DNA of 7,039 nt from Oligoflexales bacterium (GCA_015232735.1 JADFZC010000131.1:1-7039), one strand, 5' to 3'. Positions 1 to 6,772 are shown, counted from the first letter of the stretch. Made by a program: numbers and translations. Notes: generated by a model not told the origin, from the sequence alone.

Positions 1-1
1 T

Positions 2-175
2 TGGTTCAATGCGGGTGAAAAGATGCTGGATTTTATTGTGAAGATACCGGCGCTTTTTTTGTTGTTTCTTAATCTGTTATTCAAGTTTGGTGAACTAATT
101 TTTATGATTCTATTGCAGCGAAATACATCGATCACGAGAAGGGAACTATTTAAGCTGTTGGTGGGAATTGTGTAG
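2..175 (+). CDS. 3' end of an unrecognised, partly hydrophobic protein (runs off the left edge)
   Basis: The frame starting at base 2 is open from the window edge to a TAG at 173-175 and gives 57 residues. The middle is strongly hydrophobic (residues about 12-40, e.g. IPALFLLFLNLLFKFGELIF) and could be one membrane helix. The tail is basic and then hydrophobic (ITRRELFKLLVGIV). I do not recognise the family. The true start lies outside the window, or the frame could be non-coding. It converges with the minus-strand frame ending at 6872, and the intron-filled palindrome lies between the two stops. The arginine pair in the tail resembles a Tat motif, but its position at the C-terminus argues against an export signal. 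No transposase motif is visible. Confidence 0.45.
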   Translation, partial: WFNAGEKMLDFIVKIPALFLLFLNLLFKFGELIFMILLQRNTSITRRELFKLLVGIV

Positions 176-195
176 TTGCAAGAGACTTTTAGTAG

Positions 196-222
196 TTAAT
201 CGCTGGTGGGTAATTTATGGGG
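196..222 (+). repeat. Left arm of a 27-bp inverted repeat enclosing both introns
   Basis: These 27 bases (TTAATCGCTGG...TTTATGGGG) are the exact reverse complement of 6845-6871. The arm is followed by a 6-base loop, CCTCTG (223-228), and then by the first 16 bases of the opposite arm (229-244), where intron 1 begins. Without the introns and the duplicated 16 bases, this would be a 60-bp palindrome with a 27-bp stem between two convergent genes. It could be a bidirectional terminator or a REP/MITE-like element. No clear T-tract is present, so the terminator reading is only inference. Confidence 0.9.
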
Positions 223-244
223 CCTCTGCCCCATAAATTACCCA
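207..244 (+). repeat. Perfect hairpin immediately 5' of intron 1 (5' exon)
   Basis: A 16-base stem (TGGGTAATTTATGGGG pairing with CCCCATAAATTACCCA) closes on the loop CCTCTG. Its last base, 244, directly precedes the intron 1 GTGCG. Some bacterial group II introns, notably class C, insert behind stem-loops. Here the presumed exon-binding sites lie inside the stem itself, so the hairpin and the intron would compete for the same bases. Confidence 0.85.
229..244 (+). repeat. 16-bp direct repeat flanking the tandem introns, left copy
   Basis: CCCCATAAATTACCCA occurs here just before intron 1 and again at 6845-6860 just after intron 2. It looks like a target-site duplication, but normal group II retrohoming does not create one. 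It may instead reflect the palindrome's structure during insertion or repair. Confidence 0.85.
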
Positions 245-914
245 GTGCGACCGGCATGATCGATAGCTAACCGATTGAAACGTATCGGAAATGACCTAAG
301 AAAGGAGGAACATTATAGACGAAGGCAAGGGTGTCCGAAGAAACATCTGAGAATTCGGATCTCAAGAGAGAACCCGTGAGCTTAAAAGCCCACGTATATC
401 ATGGATTCACGCAGTTGCCAATGAGGAATCTGAAGGAAGCCGTAGTCAAATCTGCTACCTAAATGAAAATGAACCTTCGTAAGGCCGGGGGTAGGAGGAT
501 GAGTTGCCTGGGACCAACAAAATCCAAAACCTTTCCGTATCCGAGACCGGTAGTGAATGGTAGGTGAGTGGAGAAAGTTATCGATCTTACCCGGAGAAGG
601 GCCGTCTGATCTGGGTCGCCGTCCCCGAGAGGAAAAGGATGGTTTAAGCCCTAAACGAGACAGAGATGTGCAGTTATGGACAGAGGGCCTAAGGATCTCG
701 CCGTAGTAGACGTGAAACTTGTAGCCAATGAGAATGCGGTGACGTATTTGAGGGTAAAACTACGAGAAAATGACAGGAGTCGGAGTCGAGGGGCGAGACA
801 TGTTAACAAAGTCGCGTGTTCAAACTAAACCCACTGGAATCAGGCCAGCTCCAAGGGGGAGAATCTGGCGAGCACCCTTAACGTATAAATAGGGTTAGTC
901 AAAGGATACGTCTA
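245..914 (+). ncRNA. Intron 1 RNA domains I-III (about 670 nt without a gene)
   Basis: This stretch has no credible coding frame and fills the expected place of domains I to III plus the start of domain IV. The 5' end, GTGCGACCGGCATG, closely matches the 5' end of intron 2 (GTGCGCCGGGCATG), which supports an intact boundary. Candidate exon-binding sites are TTATGG at 674-679 (EBS2) and GGGTAA at 752-757 (EBS1). They complement CCATAA (231-236) and TTACCC (238-243) in the 5' exon. I could not fold the whole region. Confidence 0.75.
752..757 (+). promoter_or_regulatory. Candidate EBS1 of intron 1 (GGGTAA)
   Basis: GGGTAA is complementary to exon bases 238-243 (TTACCC). The final exon base, A244, faces A751 and is unpaired. 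That is unusual, because IBS1 normally abuts the splice site. A candidate EBS2, TTATGG at 674-679, pairs with exon 231-236 and lies about 75 nt upstream of EBS1. The two pairings are adjacent and in the right order, which supports the assignment. A domain I fold would be needed to confirm it. Confidence 0.5.
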
Positions 915-1412
915 TTGAGAACAGTGCAAATGAAAAGAAAAGGAAGCATGAAACAACGCAACTTATTCACAATGAATCAAAGTCTCTTCGAGACGTTATG
1001 CGACCTGGAATCTCTTAGAGGAGCATACCTGGAAGTAAAGCGCAACAAGGGAGCCCATGGAGTCGATGGCAAGACCATAAAAGACTTCGAGGCCAACCTT
1101 GACGAAGAGTTAGCCCAACTGAAAAGGGAGCTTGAGAGTTGGAGCTACAAACCAATGCCAGTACGCCGCGTAGAAATTCCGAAACCCGATGGTTCGGGAG
1201 TCAGAAAAATCGGAGTGCCTGCTATCCGTGATCGAGTGGTCCAAACCCTTACCAAGCAGATCCTGGAGCCGATAATCGAACCGCTGTTTTCGGAAAACAG
1301 TTACGGCTTTCGCCCTGGTAGAAGTCAAAAGCAAGCTATTGATGCCGCCCAGGCAATAGTTAGAACTGGCAAGGAATATACGGTAGATATTGATCTGGCA
1401 GCCTTTTTTGAT
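915..1412 (+). pseudogene. ltrA: Intron 1 reverse transcriptase/maturase, N-terminal part (interrupted)
   Basis: This is the N-terminal third of a group II intron RT/maturase, which aids splicing and reverse-transcribes the intron during retrohoming. Residue numbers count from TTG 915. The maturase/RT-0 start is at about 22-50 (NKGAHGVDGKT), the fingers contain VRRVEIPKPDG and IGVPAIRDRVVQ, then comes SYGFRPGRS (129-137). Motif A is VDIDLAAFFD, with catalytic Asp 160. Asp 166 (GAT 1410-1412) is the insertion codon, after which the frame reads LSS and stops at 1424. Start: TTG 915 has AAAGGA about 9 nt upstream. ATG 930 and ATG 948 are alternatives, with no SD or a very close one. Joining to 3871 restores an in-frame protein of about 447 aa. 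As it stands the product lacks the catalytic YADD-type motif and the maturase domain, so it should be inactive. Confidence 0.9.
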
Positions 1413-1416
1413 CTTT

Positions 1417-1434
1417 CATCTTGATACCCTCCTC
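1417..1434 (-). promoter_or_regulatory. Outward-facing Shine-Dalgarno and ATG at the element's left end
   Basis: On the minus strand, GAGGAGGGTATCAAGATG reads out of the element. GGAGG ends 8 nt before ATG (1419-1417), an ideal spacing, and it overlaps the recombinase TGA stop (1435-1433). As integrated, the frame runs into intron sequence and stops after 19 codons, so it encodes nothing sensible here. In an excised circle the same ATG becomes ATG AAA GAT CGA ATG, in frame with the 118-aa gene that starts at 3868. I infer that this is the native translation start of the operon in the circular form. Confidence 0.6.
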
Positions 1435-3478
1435 AATAACGCAGCTTCTTGACGGTTCCGTTTTTAAATTTTTTAAAATCGGTGATTGTTTTTCTGCTTT
1501 CAGGGAAAAGATATAATCCTGTTTTAGGGTCTTTTTCAATCATAACCCTCCCCATATCTATATGATTGTAGATCCAATGTGGTGTGACATCAAGTGCTTC
1601 CGCAACCTGTGGTACCGTTAATTTGCCTTCAATTTTCCTTGGATGAGATTGGTGTGTCTCACGCAAGATCCTATGTTTTAATCGCCATCCTTGGACAGTA
1701 CTGGGGAGAAATACCTTATTCATAGGAGATTTAAAGCCTTTTTGAGTCAAGAGGGATGCGATGTTTTTATCGGATTCACCATTTTTTAGTTGTTCCATAA
1801 TAATTCTTTCTATCTCTTTTATATGCGATAATTCGTTAAATGAAGTGACATTAATTGTTATGATCGTCTTTGTTGTTTCACCTCCTATCCAAACAATTGT
1901 TGTCTCAATCTGATCTCTTTGCATACGGCGAATCACGATTTTATCGATCAAAACCCTAAGGAGATTCTTTTTTTTGTCTCTTGTTAGAAGGTTATTGTTC
2001 CATAGATTTGGCAGGTTCTTTCCTATGTTCACGAATTCCTGTTTCATTTTTTGCGATATAAGTGTGGGTACATTTTGCTTTGATTTTGCTGCTTCAAGTT
2101 GTTCTTCGGCACTTTTTAGCGCGGCTAAAGCGTTTTCCCACTGTTTTTCCAGTTCGTCAGCAACGAGTCTATTTTCAGGATCTACCTTCCTATATCTTTT
2201 TTCAGCCAGTCGCGCATCGTACCTGAGCCTTTGTAATTGTTGGTTTAAGGATTTACAGACATTTTGATCAAATATTTCCTTTTGTTCGATTGCTTTAGAA
2301 TAAAGGTCAATTTCGACTGGAGAAATTGCTTTAAAAAAGGCATCAACAACATACTCGTCAATAGGATCTGCAGGTATAAACTGGCAAACAGGAACACCAT
2401 ACTGCTGTCTTAAATGGTTGCACAAATACCGTGTCAACTTTTTATATTGAACCACCATCTTATGCCCACATTCACCACAATACACAATGCCATGAAGAAG
2501 AGCCTTTCCTGGTCGTGGTGTGCCCCTTGTCTTATTTCGGTCATATTCAGCGTAGTTGTCTTTTAGAATGTCTTGTATCTTCAAGAAAGTGTCCCAATCG
2601 ATATATTTTGGATATTTTTCTTTCACGACTATTTTCCATTCATCAAGTGGAAGTGCTTTCTGTTTTTTTTTGCCATCGATATCTTTGTTACAGTGGTCTA
2701 CTTTGCCGTAAACAAAGGTTCCAGCATAGGCAGGATTTTTTAACATAGATAAAATGGCTGCGATAGATGGTTTTTTCCAGTAAATTTCGTCATCAAAATA
2801 CCGTTTTGGCAATAGCAAATTGTTATCGTTGAAAAATCTAAGTGTCTTACTTCCTGAGCCTAGCTTGAGGAATGTTGAAAAAACTAGATTGATCCTGTCC
2901 TGAACTCCCTTATCTGGATCTTTTATTACCTTTTCATCTTGAATCCTGATAAATCCGACGGGGAGATGAAGTACTAATTCACCGCGTTTGGCCTTATTAA
3001 TGATACCTGCTGTCAGTCGACTTCTGATCGTGTAATGCTCTATCTCAGATAATTGCCCCTTAAACCCGAGCAACATTCTCCCATTGATGTCATGAGGATC
3101 ATATATTGACTCTTTATCGGCAATCAAACATCTTTTAAAGGCACATAAATCAAGTAGTGGATACCAATCGGAACAATTTCTTGATAGTCGTGTAACATCA
3201 AATGCGATAATAATACCGACTTTATCTAATGTAACTTCAGCCAACATGTTTTTGAAACCCTGTCTTAGCTCGATACTACAGCCGGTGATCCCTAAGTCAT
3301 CGTCAATAATCTCGATGTTGTTCTCATTCCATCCCAGCTCAAGAGCTCTTTTTTTGAGGGAATATTGGAGATCCAAACTCTCTTTGTTGCTTATGGGTTG
3401 ATATGGTGTCGATTGTCTTATGTACACAAATGCTTTTCTTTTTAAATGAATGGGTGTAATCAATTCCGACGTTTTCAT
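1433..3478 (-). CDS. Large serine recombinase (TnpX-like), 681 aa
   Basis: This is the site-specific recombinase expected to integrate and excise the element through a serine-DNA linkage. The resolvase-type N-terminal domain (about 13-165) has YIRQS with the nucleophile Ser23, Arg72 in ELRQGF, and DVTRLSR with Arg97 and Arg100. A recombinase domain follows (about 170-320, including LKNPAYAGTFVYGK). A zinc ribbon uses Cys334, Cys337, Cys353 and Cys365. A charged, coiled-coil-prone stretch covers about 395-470. The C-terminus is longer than needed: about 556-604 resembles a second recombinase-type helical segment (STVQGWRLKHRI), and 618-650 is a MerR/excisionase-like helix-turn-helix (TVPQVAEALDVTPHWIYNH). 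AGAGGAG lies about 7 nt before the ATG. The first 140 bp overlap the 78-aa gene, suggesting translational coupling. No key residue is missing, so it looks functional. Confidence 0.93.
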   Translation of the reverse strand: MKTSELITPIHLKRKAFVYIRQSTPYQPISNKESLDLQYSLKKRALELGWNENNIEIIDDDLGITGCSIELRQGFKNMLAEVTLDKVGIIIAFDVTRLSRNCSDWYPLLDLCAFKRCLIADKESIYDPHDINGRMLLGFKGQLSEIEHYTIRSRLTAGIINKAKRGELVLHLPVGFIRIQDEKVIKDPDKGVQDRINLVFSTFLKLGSGSKTLRFFNDNNLLLPKRYFDDEIYWKKPSIAAILSMLKNPAYAGTFVYGKVDHCNKDIDGKKKQKALPLDEWKIVVKEKYPKYIDWDTFLKIQDILKDNYAEYDRNKTRGTPRPGKALLHGIVYCGECGHKMVVQYKKLTRYLCNHLRQQYGVPVCQFIPADPIDEYVVDAFFKAISPVEIDLYSKAIEQKEIFDQNVCKSLNQQLQRLRYDARLAEKRYRKVDPENRLVADELEKQWENALAALKSAEEQLEAAKSKQNVPTLISQKMKQEFVNIGKNLPNLWNNNLLTRDKKKNLLRVLIDKIVIRRMQRDQIETTIVWIGGETTKTIITINVTSFNELSHIKEIERIIMEQLKNGESDKNIASLLTQKGFKSPMNKVFLPSTVQGWRLKHRILRETHQSHPRKIEGKLTVPQVAEALDVTPHWIYNHIDMGRVMIEKDPKTGLYLFPESRKTITDFKKFKNGTVKKLRY

Positions 3479-3575
3479 AGATTATCTCCTCTATAATAAA
3501 GGTTAACTTCCTTATGACTTCGTCTTTTGACTTTTCTGAGAGTTCTTTCCAGAAATCTTTCGCTTTGATTGACAT
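3339..3575 (-). CDS. Small hypothetical protein (78 aa) overlapping the recombinase start
   Basis: I do not recognise this protein. It begins with an amphipathic, charged helix (residues about 5-34, FWKELSEKSKDEVIRKL...IIEEIIYE) and ends in a basic, low-complexity tail. GGAG lies 8 nt before its ATG, inside the upstream 118-aa gene. It overlaps that gene by 64 bp and the recombinase by 140 bp. The good ribosome binding site and its place in a three-gene string favour a real gene. The tail is encoded in a second frame of the recombinase N-terminus and may be unselected read-through, so the functional part could be the first 35 or so residues. It might be an accessory or control factor for recombination, but only context suggests this. 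Confidence 0.5.
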   Translation of the reverse strand: MSIKAKDFWKELSEKSKDEVIRKLTFIIEEIIYENVGIDYTHSFKKKSICVHKTIDTISTHKQQREFGSPIFPQKKSS

Positions 3576-3868
3576 AGTTGTTGCTCCAATTCATGAGTCA
3601 ATGAAATGAGCTTTTGTATGGCATCTATATTAATTTTATTTAACGGTTGATGATCCTTATTGAAATTACCCAAGTTAGTGGCGGAAACAGGTATCATCAG
3701 GGACATGTATCCACGATATTGAACGAATATAAACTCATATTTTCTTTCAGTTTTTGGCATAGAGACGATTGTAAATGAACGTCCGAAAAGAGGATGTCTT
3801 GGGTCAATTATTTTAATACGATCTTTAGCACTTTTGTAATTAGTAGGGGCATTAACTAAAGAACTCAT
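3512..3868 (-). CDS. DUF5372-like accessory protein of the recombinase element (118 aa)
   Basis: The core at residues 21-60 has DPRHPLFGRSF followed by a beta-rich segment (EFIFVQYRGYMSLMIPVSATNLG). This resembles DUF5372, a family of unknown function that I recall being found beside recombinases and transposases. The assignment is from memory of the HPLFGR-type pattern. The C-terminus (about 78-118) is a helix ending in a Lys/Ser-rich basic tail. It is the first gene of the minus-strand operon. Its ATG (3868-3866) sits only 2 bp inside the element boundary, with just a weak GAGG 11 nt upstream that belongs to flanking RT sequence. No other ATG precedes the conserved core. A circular form would add MKDR in frame behind a strong SD (1417-1434), giving 122 aa. 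Confidence 0.65.
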   Translation of the reverse strand: MSSLVNAPTNYKSAKDRIKIIDPRHPLFGRSFTIVSMPKTERKYEFIFVQYRGYMSLMIPVSATNLGNFNKDHQPLNKINIDAIQKLISLTHELEQQLCQSKRKISGKNSQKSQKTKS

Positions 3869-3870
3869 TC

Positions 3871-4719
3871 GATAGGGTACCTCAGGACCGTCTCATTGGT
3901 CGCCTTAGTAAGGTGATTGAAGACAAGAGAATTCTCCGTATCATTGGGTTGACGCTCAGAAGCGGAGTGATGGTAGACGGGATAGTGGAGTCTACGCAAG
4001 AAGGTACGACTCAGGGTAGTCCGCTTTCTCCTATTTTAAGCAACTTTGTACTCGACGAGTTGGATAAGGAACTTGAAAGAAGAGGATTGTCGTTCTGTCG
4101 ATGGGCAGACGATTGCAACATTTTCGTAAGAACCCAAAAGGCCGCAGAAAGGGTAATGGCAAGCATCAGCGAATTTATCGAAAACCGGTTGAAACTCAAA
4201 GTAAACCGGGACAAAAGTAAATGCGCACCAACAGGTAAGGTCAAATTCCTCGGCATGACTATCGTTAACCAGACGATTGCCATTTCCAAGAAGGCACTTG
4301 ATCGAGCCATGGATAAGGTAAAAGAACTCACCCCACGCGGCACGCATCTGCCTATTGAGAAATCAATAGAACAGATTAATAGCTGGTACGTAGGTTGGGC
4401 GAACTACTTTAAGATGACACAATACCCAGCCCAATTGCACAAGATCGAAGCCCATATAAGGCGCAGACTCAGATCGCGTCTTATTTCCCAGCAGAAAAGG
4501 CGCAGACATCTCGCCGAAAAGCTGATTGGTATGGGAGTCAGGCGAGGACTCGTGCATAAACATGTCTATTCCAATAAAGGTAGATGGGCACTAGCTCATA
4601 CACCGGCGGTAGAAAAGGCATGGACGAACGAATGGTTTGCACAACGAGGAATTAAGATTATCTCTGATCAGAAACTGGAACATTGGTTTGGGATTAAGCA
4701 GTGGATTAAGTTAACATGA
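3871..4719 (+). pseudogene. ltrA: Intron 1 reverse transcriptase/maturase, C-terminal part (interrupted)
   Basis: This is the in-frame continuation of the N-terminal part at 915-1412. It starts at the duplicated GAT (Asp 166) and runs to the TGA at 4717-4719, giving 282 codons. It contains TTQGSPLSPILSN (RT motif 4), RWADDCNIFV as the catalytic motif (WADD, about residues 243-246 of the joined protein; Trp replaces the usual Tyr), KLKVNRDKSK and KFLGMTI. The maturase X domain follows (IEQINSWYVGWANYFKM, then a very basic LRSRLISQQKRRRHLAEKL). There is no HNH endonuclease. An internal GTG at 3913 could start a fragment, but I see no good ribosome binding site for it. Without motif A the fragment cannot be a polymerase. 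The lack of further stops or frameshifts suggests that the disruption is recent. Confidence 0.92.
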
Positions 4720-4720
4720 A

Positions 4721-4788
4721 GAGCCGTGCGCGGACCCGCAAACACGGTTCTGTGAGCAGTCGGAGCCGAAAGGCTCCTCTGACTCGAC
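4721..4788 (+). ncRNA. Intron 1 domains V and VI
   Basis: Domain V is at 4721-4750. GAGCCGTG pairs with CACGGTTC, the distal stem is GCG/CGC, and the AGC triad is at 4722-4724. It is 30 nt, slightly shorter than the usual 34 or so. Domain VI (about 4756-4785) is a strong hairpin, GGAGCC-GAAA-GGCTCC, with a candidate branch-point A at 4782. The 3' end CTCGAC abuts the intron 2 GTGCG with no exon between. Confidence 0.85.
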
Positions 4789-5503
4789 GTGCGCCGGGCA
4801 TGGCGCGCAGCGCTCATGCTTATGGGCAATTATGTTCACGTGGCTTCAAGAAACTCTATATACCAATGAGGTTAAATATGGAGGAAGTACCGAAATTCAC
4901 TGCATAATTTACCATAAATCTCTGACGCTGGCAACTGGAAAGTGAAAACTGACCAGGAAGTGGCTAGGAGGTGAAAGACCTCTGGAGACCTGATGGCGGG
5001 AACTCCTAGCCGAATGGGAACTGCAAAATCGTGAGGTTTTGTGGGGAGGAACCCATAGGCAAATCCCCGCTCCGAGGAACACAAAGCACATATGAGGCAT
5101 CCGAAGGCAGGCGAGGGGGCGTCGGTACCCGAAAGCCTAATAGCCATCCAGACCTTTAAACTAGGAAGTAGATGTGCCGGAGACATGGGGAGAAAGTCAC
5201 GCGTCTTACCCCGGGAGATCTGTATCGCTATTCCGCAAGGAGATAGGAAAGCTGAAAAGTGGACTGATAGGGATACAGAAGTCAGCAAACCCCATAATAG
5301 TCGTAAGATGAAGGGGTAACATTTAAACCAGATTGATGCGCTCTTTTTCGCATCGGAGTGAAGGAGCTGAAACCTTGGTGAAATCCCTAAGGGATGAATG
5401 GCGTGGAAAGTCGGAAACAAGAAATAGCCACTCATTAGCGACAATCCAGAGCGGCATAAGGCGATGACATCAATCGCAGTGATGGAGGTGTAGATACAGT
5501 AGA
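4789..5503 (+). ncRNA. Intron 2 RNA domains I-III (about 715 nt without a gene)
   Basis: This stretch lies between the intron 5' end and the RT start. Short open frames cross it on both strands, but they have no ribosome binding context or recognisable family, so I read it as structured intron RNA. GGGTAA at 5314-5319 is a candidate EBS1, again complementary to exon TTACCC (238-243). I found no equally good EBS2 at the expected distance. TTATGGG at 4820-4826 complements the exon too but lies too close to the 5' end. Confidence 0.75.
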
Positions 5504-6772
5504 ATGATCGAGGAAATGTTATCAAGAGAAAACATGCTAAAGGCTCATAAACAAGTCATTAGCAACAAAGGAGCACCAGGAATCGACGGGATAACCACAG
5601 AAAATCTGATGAACTACTGCAAGGAACACTGGGACCGTATTAAATCCGAAATAATGGACGGACGATACAGACCTCAGCCTGCTAAGAGAGTGGAAATTCC
5701 GAAAGCATCCGGAGGAATGAGGGCACTCGGTATCCCCTGTGCAATCGATAGATTGATCGCCCAGGCAATCAACCAAACGCTTACTCCTATCTTCGATCCC
5801 GGATTTTCACCAGACAGTTATGGTTTTCGGCCAAATAAGAGCGCACATGATGCGATCAAAAGAGCCGGAGATCACATTGAAGCAGGTTTCAGATGGATTG
5901 TCAGTATTGATTTAGAAAAATACTTCGATCGAATTAACCACGACATCCTTATGTCGATGGTGGCTCGTAAAGTACAAGACAAAAAGGTACTGCTTCTCAT
6001 CAGAAGATTCCTGCAATCTGGTGTAATGGATCATGGCGTAATCTCGGCGACCACAGAGGGTGCGGCTCAAGGAAATCCTTTGTCCCCGCTTTTAAGCAAC
6101 ATAATGCTAGACGCGCTGGATAAAGAGCTTACGAAACGAGGACACAGATTTTGTAGATTTGCGGATGATGCAAACGCATTCGTCAAATCAAAGAGATCAG
6201 GAATCAGGGTGTTAGCATCCATAGAAAATTTCCTGATCTCCAAACTCAAACTTCGTCTAAACAAGGAGAAAAGCACCGTTACAGAACCACAGAACCATAC
6301 TTTCCTAGGATACTCCTTCTACGGAAGGAAAACATGCAAACTGCGAATTGCACACAAATCTTGCGAAAGATTAAAAGACAAATTCCGCAGCAAACGGAAA
6401 AGATGGCGTGGGACAGAAGTAACAGAGGTGATTAAAGAGATAAACCTCATGATTCGGGGATGGATAGTTTACTTTAGGCTTGCCAGCGGTAGAACCAGGA
6501 TTCAAGAAATAGAACACTGGATACTCCACCATCTAAGGTGCATCATCTGGAGACAATGGAAGAAACCCCGCACAAGGTTTCACAAGCTCCTAGGATTGGG
6601 AGTCAACAGGAGGGACGCAGCTAGGGCGGCCTGGGGACGAGGCGGGCCATGGCCAAGCTCAGCAACCAGGGCTATGAATTATGCCCTCAGGAAAGCGGTA
6701 CTCAAAGAAATGGGTTGGATAAGCCCCGTCGAGCTATTTGATCATTACAAAATCACTGTCAAGTTTGGATGA
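5504..6772 (+). CDS. ltrA: Intron 2 reverse transcriptase/maturase, 422 aa, intact
   Basis: This enzyme binds its own intron RNA, assists splicing and copies the intron into DNA at the target. The N-terminal region has NKGAPGIDG (21-29), the fingers have KRVEIPKASGGMRALGIPC (61-79), then SYGFRPNKS (105-113). Motif A is VSIDLEKYFD with Asp136. AAQGNPLSPLLSN (187-199) precedes the catalytic FADD (219-222), where Phe replaces the usual Tyr. The maturase X domain covers about 290-370 (RKRWRGTEVTEVI, INLMIRGWIVYFRLA). The short basic C-terminus has no HNH motif, so second-strand cleavage must come from elsewhere. The ATG at 5504 has GGAGG 15 nt upstream, which is rather far; an in-frame stop at 5480 excludes much extension. 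It is the only intact maturase here and could serve intron 1 in trans. Confidence 0.95.
   Translation: MIEEMLSRENMLKAHKQVISNKGAPGIDGITTENLMNYCKEHWDRIKSEIMDGRYRPQPAKRVEIPKASGGMRALGIPCAIDRLIAQAINQTLTPIFDPGFSPDSYGFRPNKSAHDAIKRAGDHIEAGFRWIVSIDLEKYFDRINHDILMSMVARKVQDKKVLLLIRRFLQSGVMDHGVISATTEGAAQGNPLSPLLSNIMLDALDKELTKRGHRFCRFADDANAFVKSKRSGIRVLASIENFLISKLKLRLNKEKSTVTEPQNHTFLGYSFYGRKTCKLRIAHKSCERLKDKFRSKRKRWRGTEVTEVIKEINLMIRGWIVYFRLASGRTRIQEIEHWILHHLRCIIWRQWKKPRTRFHKLLGLGVNRRDAARAAWGRGGPWPSSATRAMNYALRKAVLKEMGWISPVELFDHYKITVKFG

Larger units (their letters stand above)
1413..3873 (-). mobile_element. 2461-bp large-serine-recombinase element inserted in the intron 1 RT gene
   Basis: The boundaries follow from the split RT frame. 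...GCCTTTTTTGAT (to 1412) and GATAGGGTACCTCAG (from 3871) join at a shared GAT to give the continuous frame AAFFD-RVPQDRL. The element therefore equals 1413-3873, or any 2461-bp window sliding within GAT. It carries three overlapping minus-strand genes. I saw no long terminal inverted repeats, as expected for a serine-recombinase element and unlike DDE transposons. Crossover at GA would match the GA dinucleotide used by the TnpX/TndX family; AT is also possible. Its base composition looks more AT-rich than the introns, consistent with separate origin. Confidence 0.88.
245..4788 (+). ncRNA. Group II intron 1, interrupted by a serine-recombinase element
   Basis: The intron begins with GTGCG at 245-249, matching the group II 5' consensus GUGYG. 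It ends in ...CTGACTCGAC at 4788, matching the usual AY 3' end. It carries structured 5' domains (245 to about 914), an RT/maturase frame in domain IV, a domain V stem at 4721-4750 and a domain VI hairpin with a candidate branch-point A at 4782, 7 nt from the 3' end. Removing the 2461-bp insert leaves a 2083-nt intron, a normal size. The maturase is disrupted, so the intron is probably not autonomous at present, although the ribozyme parts look complete. Confidence 0.9.

Noticed and set aside
1974..2748. Two plus-strand frames (1974-2267 and 2431-2748) opposite the recombinase
   Set aside because: Both are antisense shadows of the recombinase gene, with biased Ser/Phe/Cys composition.
4011..4563. 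Minus-strand frames opposite the intron 1 RT C-terminal half
   Set aside because: Antisense shadows of a well-supported RT frame.
4716..4907. 63-aa plus-strand frame over the intron junction
   Set aside because: It spans domains V and VI of intron 1 and the start of intron 2, which are RNA structure.
5290..5297. CCCCATAA inside intron 2, identical to the start of the 16-bp repeat
   Set aside because: Only 8 bases and in the same sense as the exon, so it cannot pair with it; chance is sufficient.
5092..5319. 75-aa plus-strand frame in intron 2
   Set aside because: It lies within domains I-III and contains the candidate EBS1; there is no SD or family support.
4872..5525. 217-aa minus-strand open frame across the 5' part of intron 2
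   Set aside because: It covers structured intron RNA, has no recognisable domain or ribosome binding context, and reads like the antisense of ribozyme sequence.
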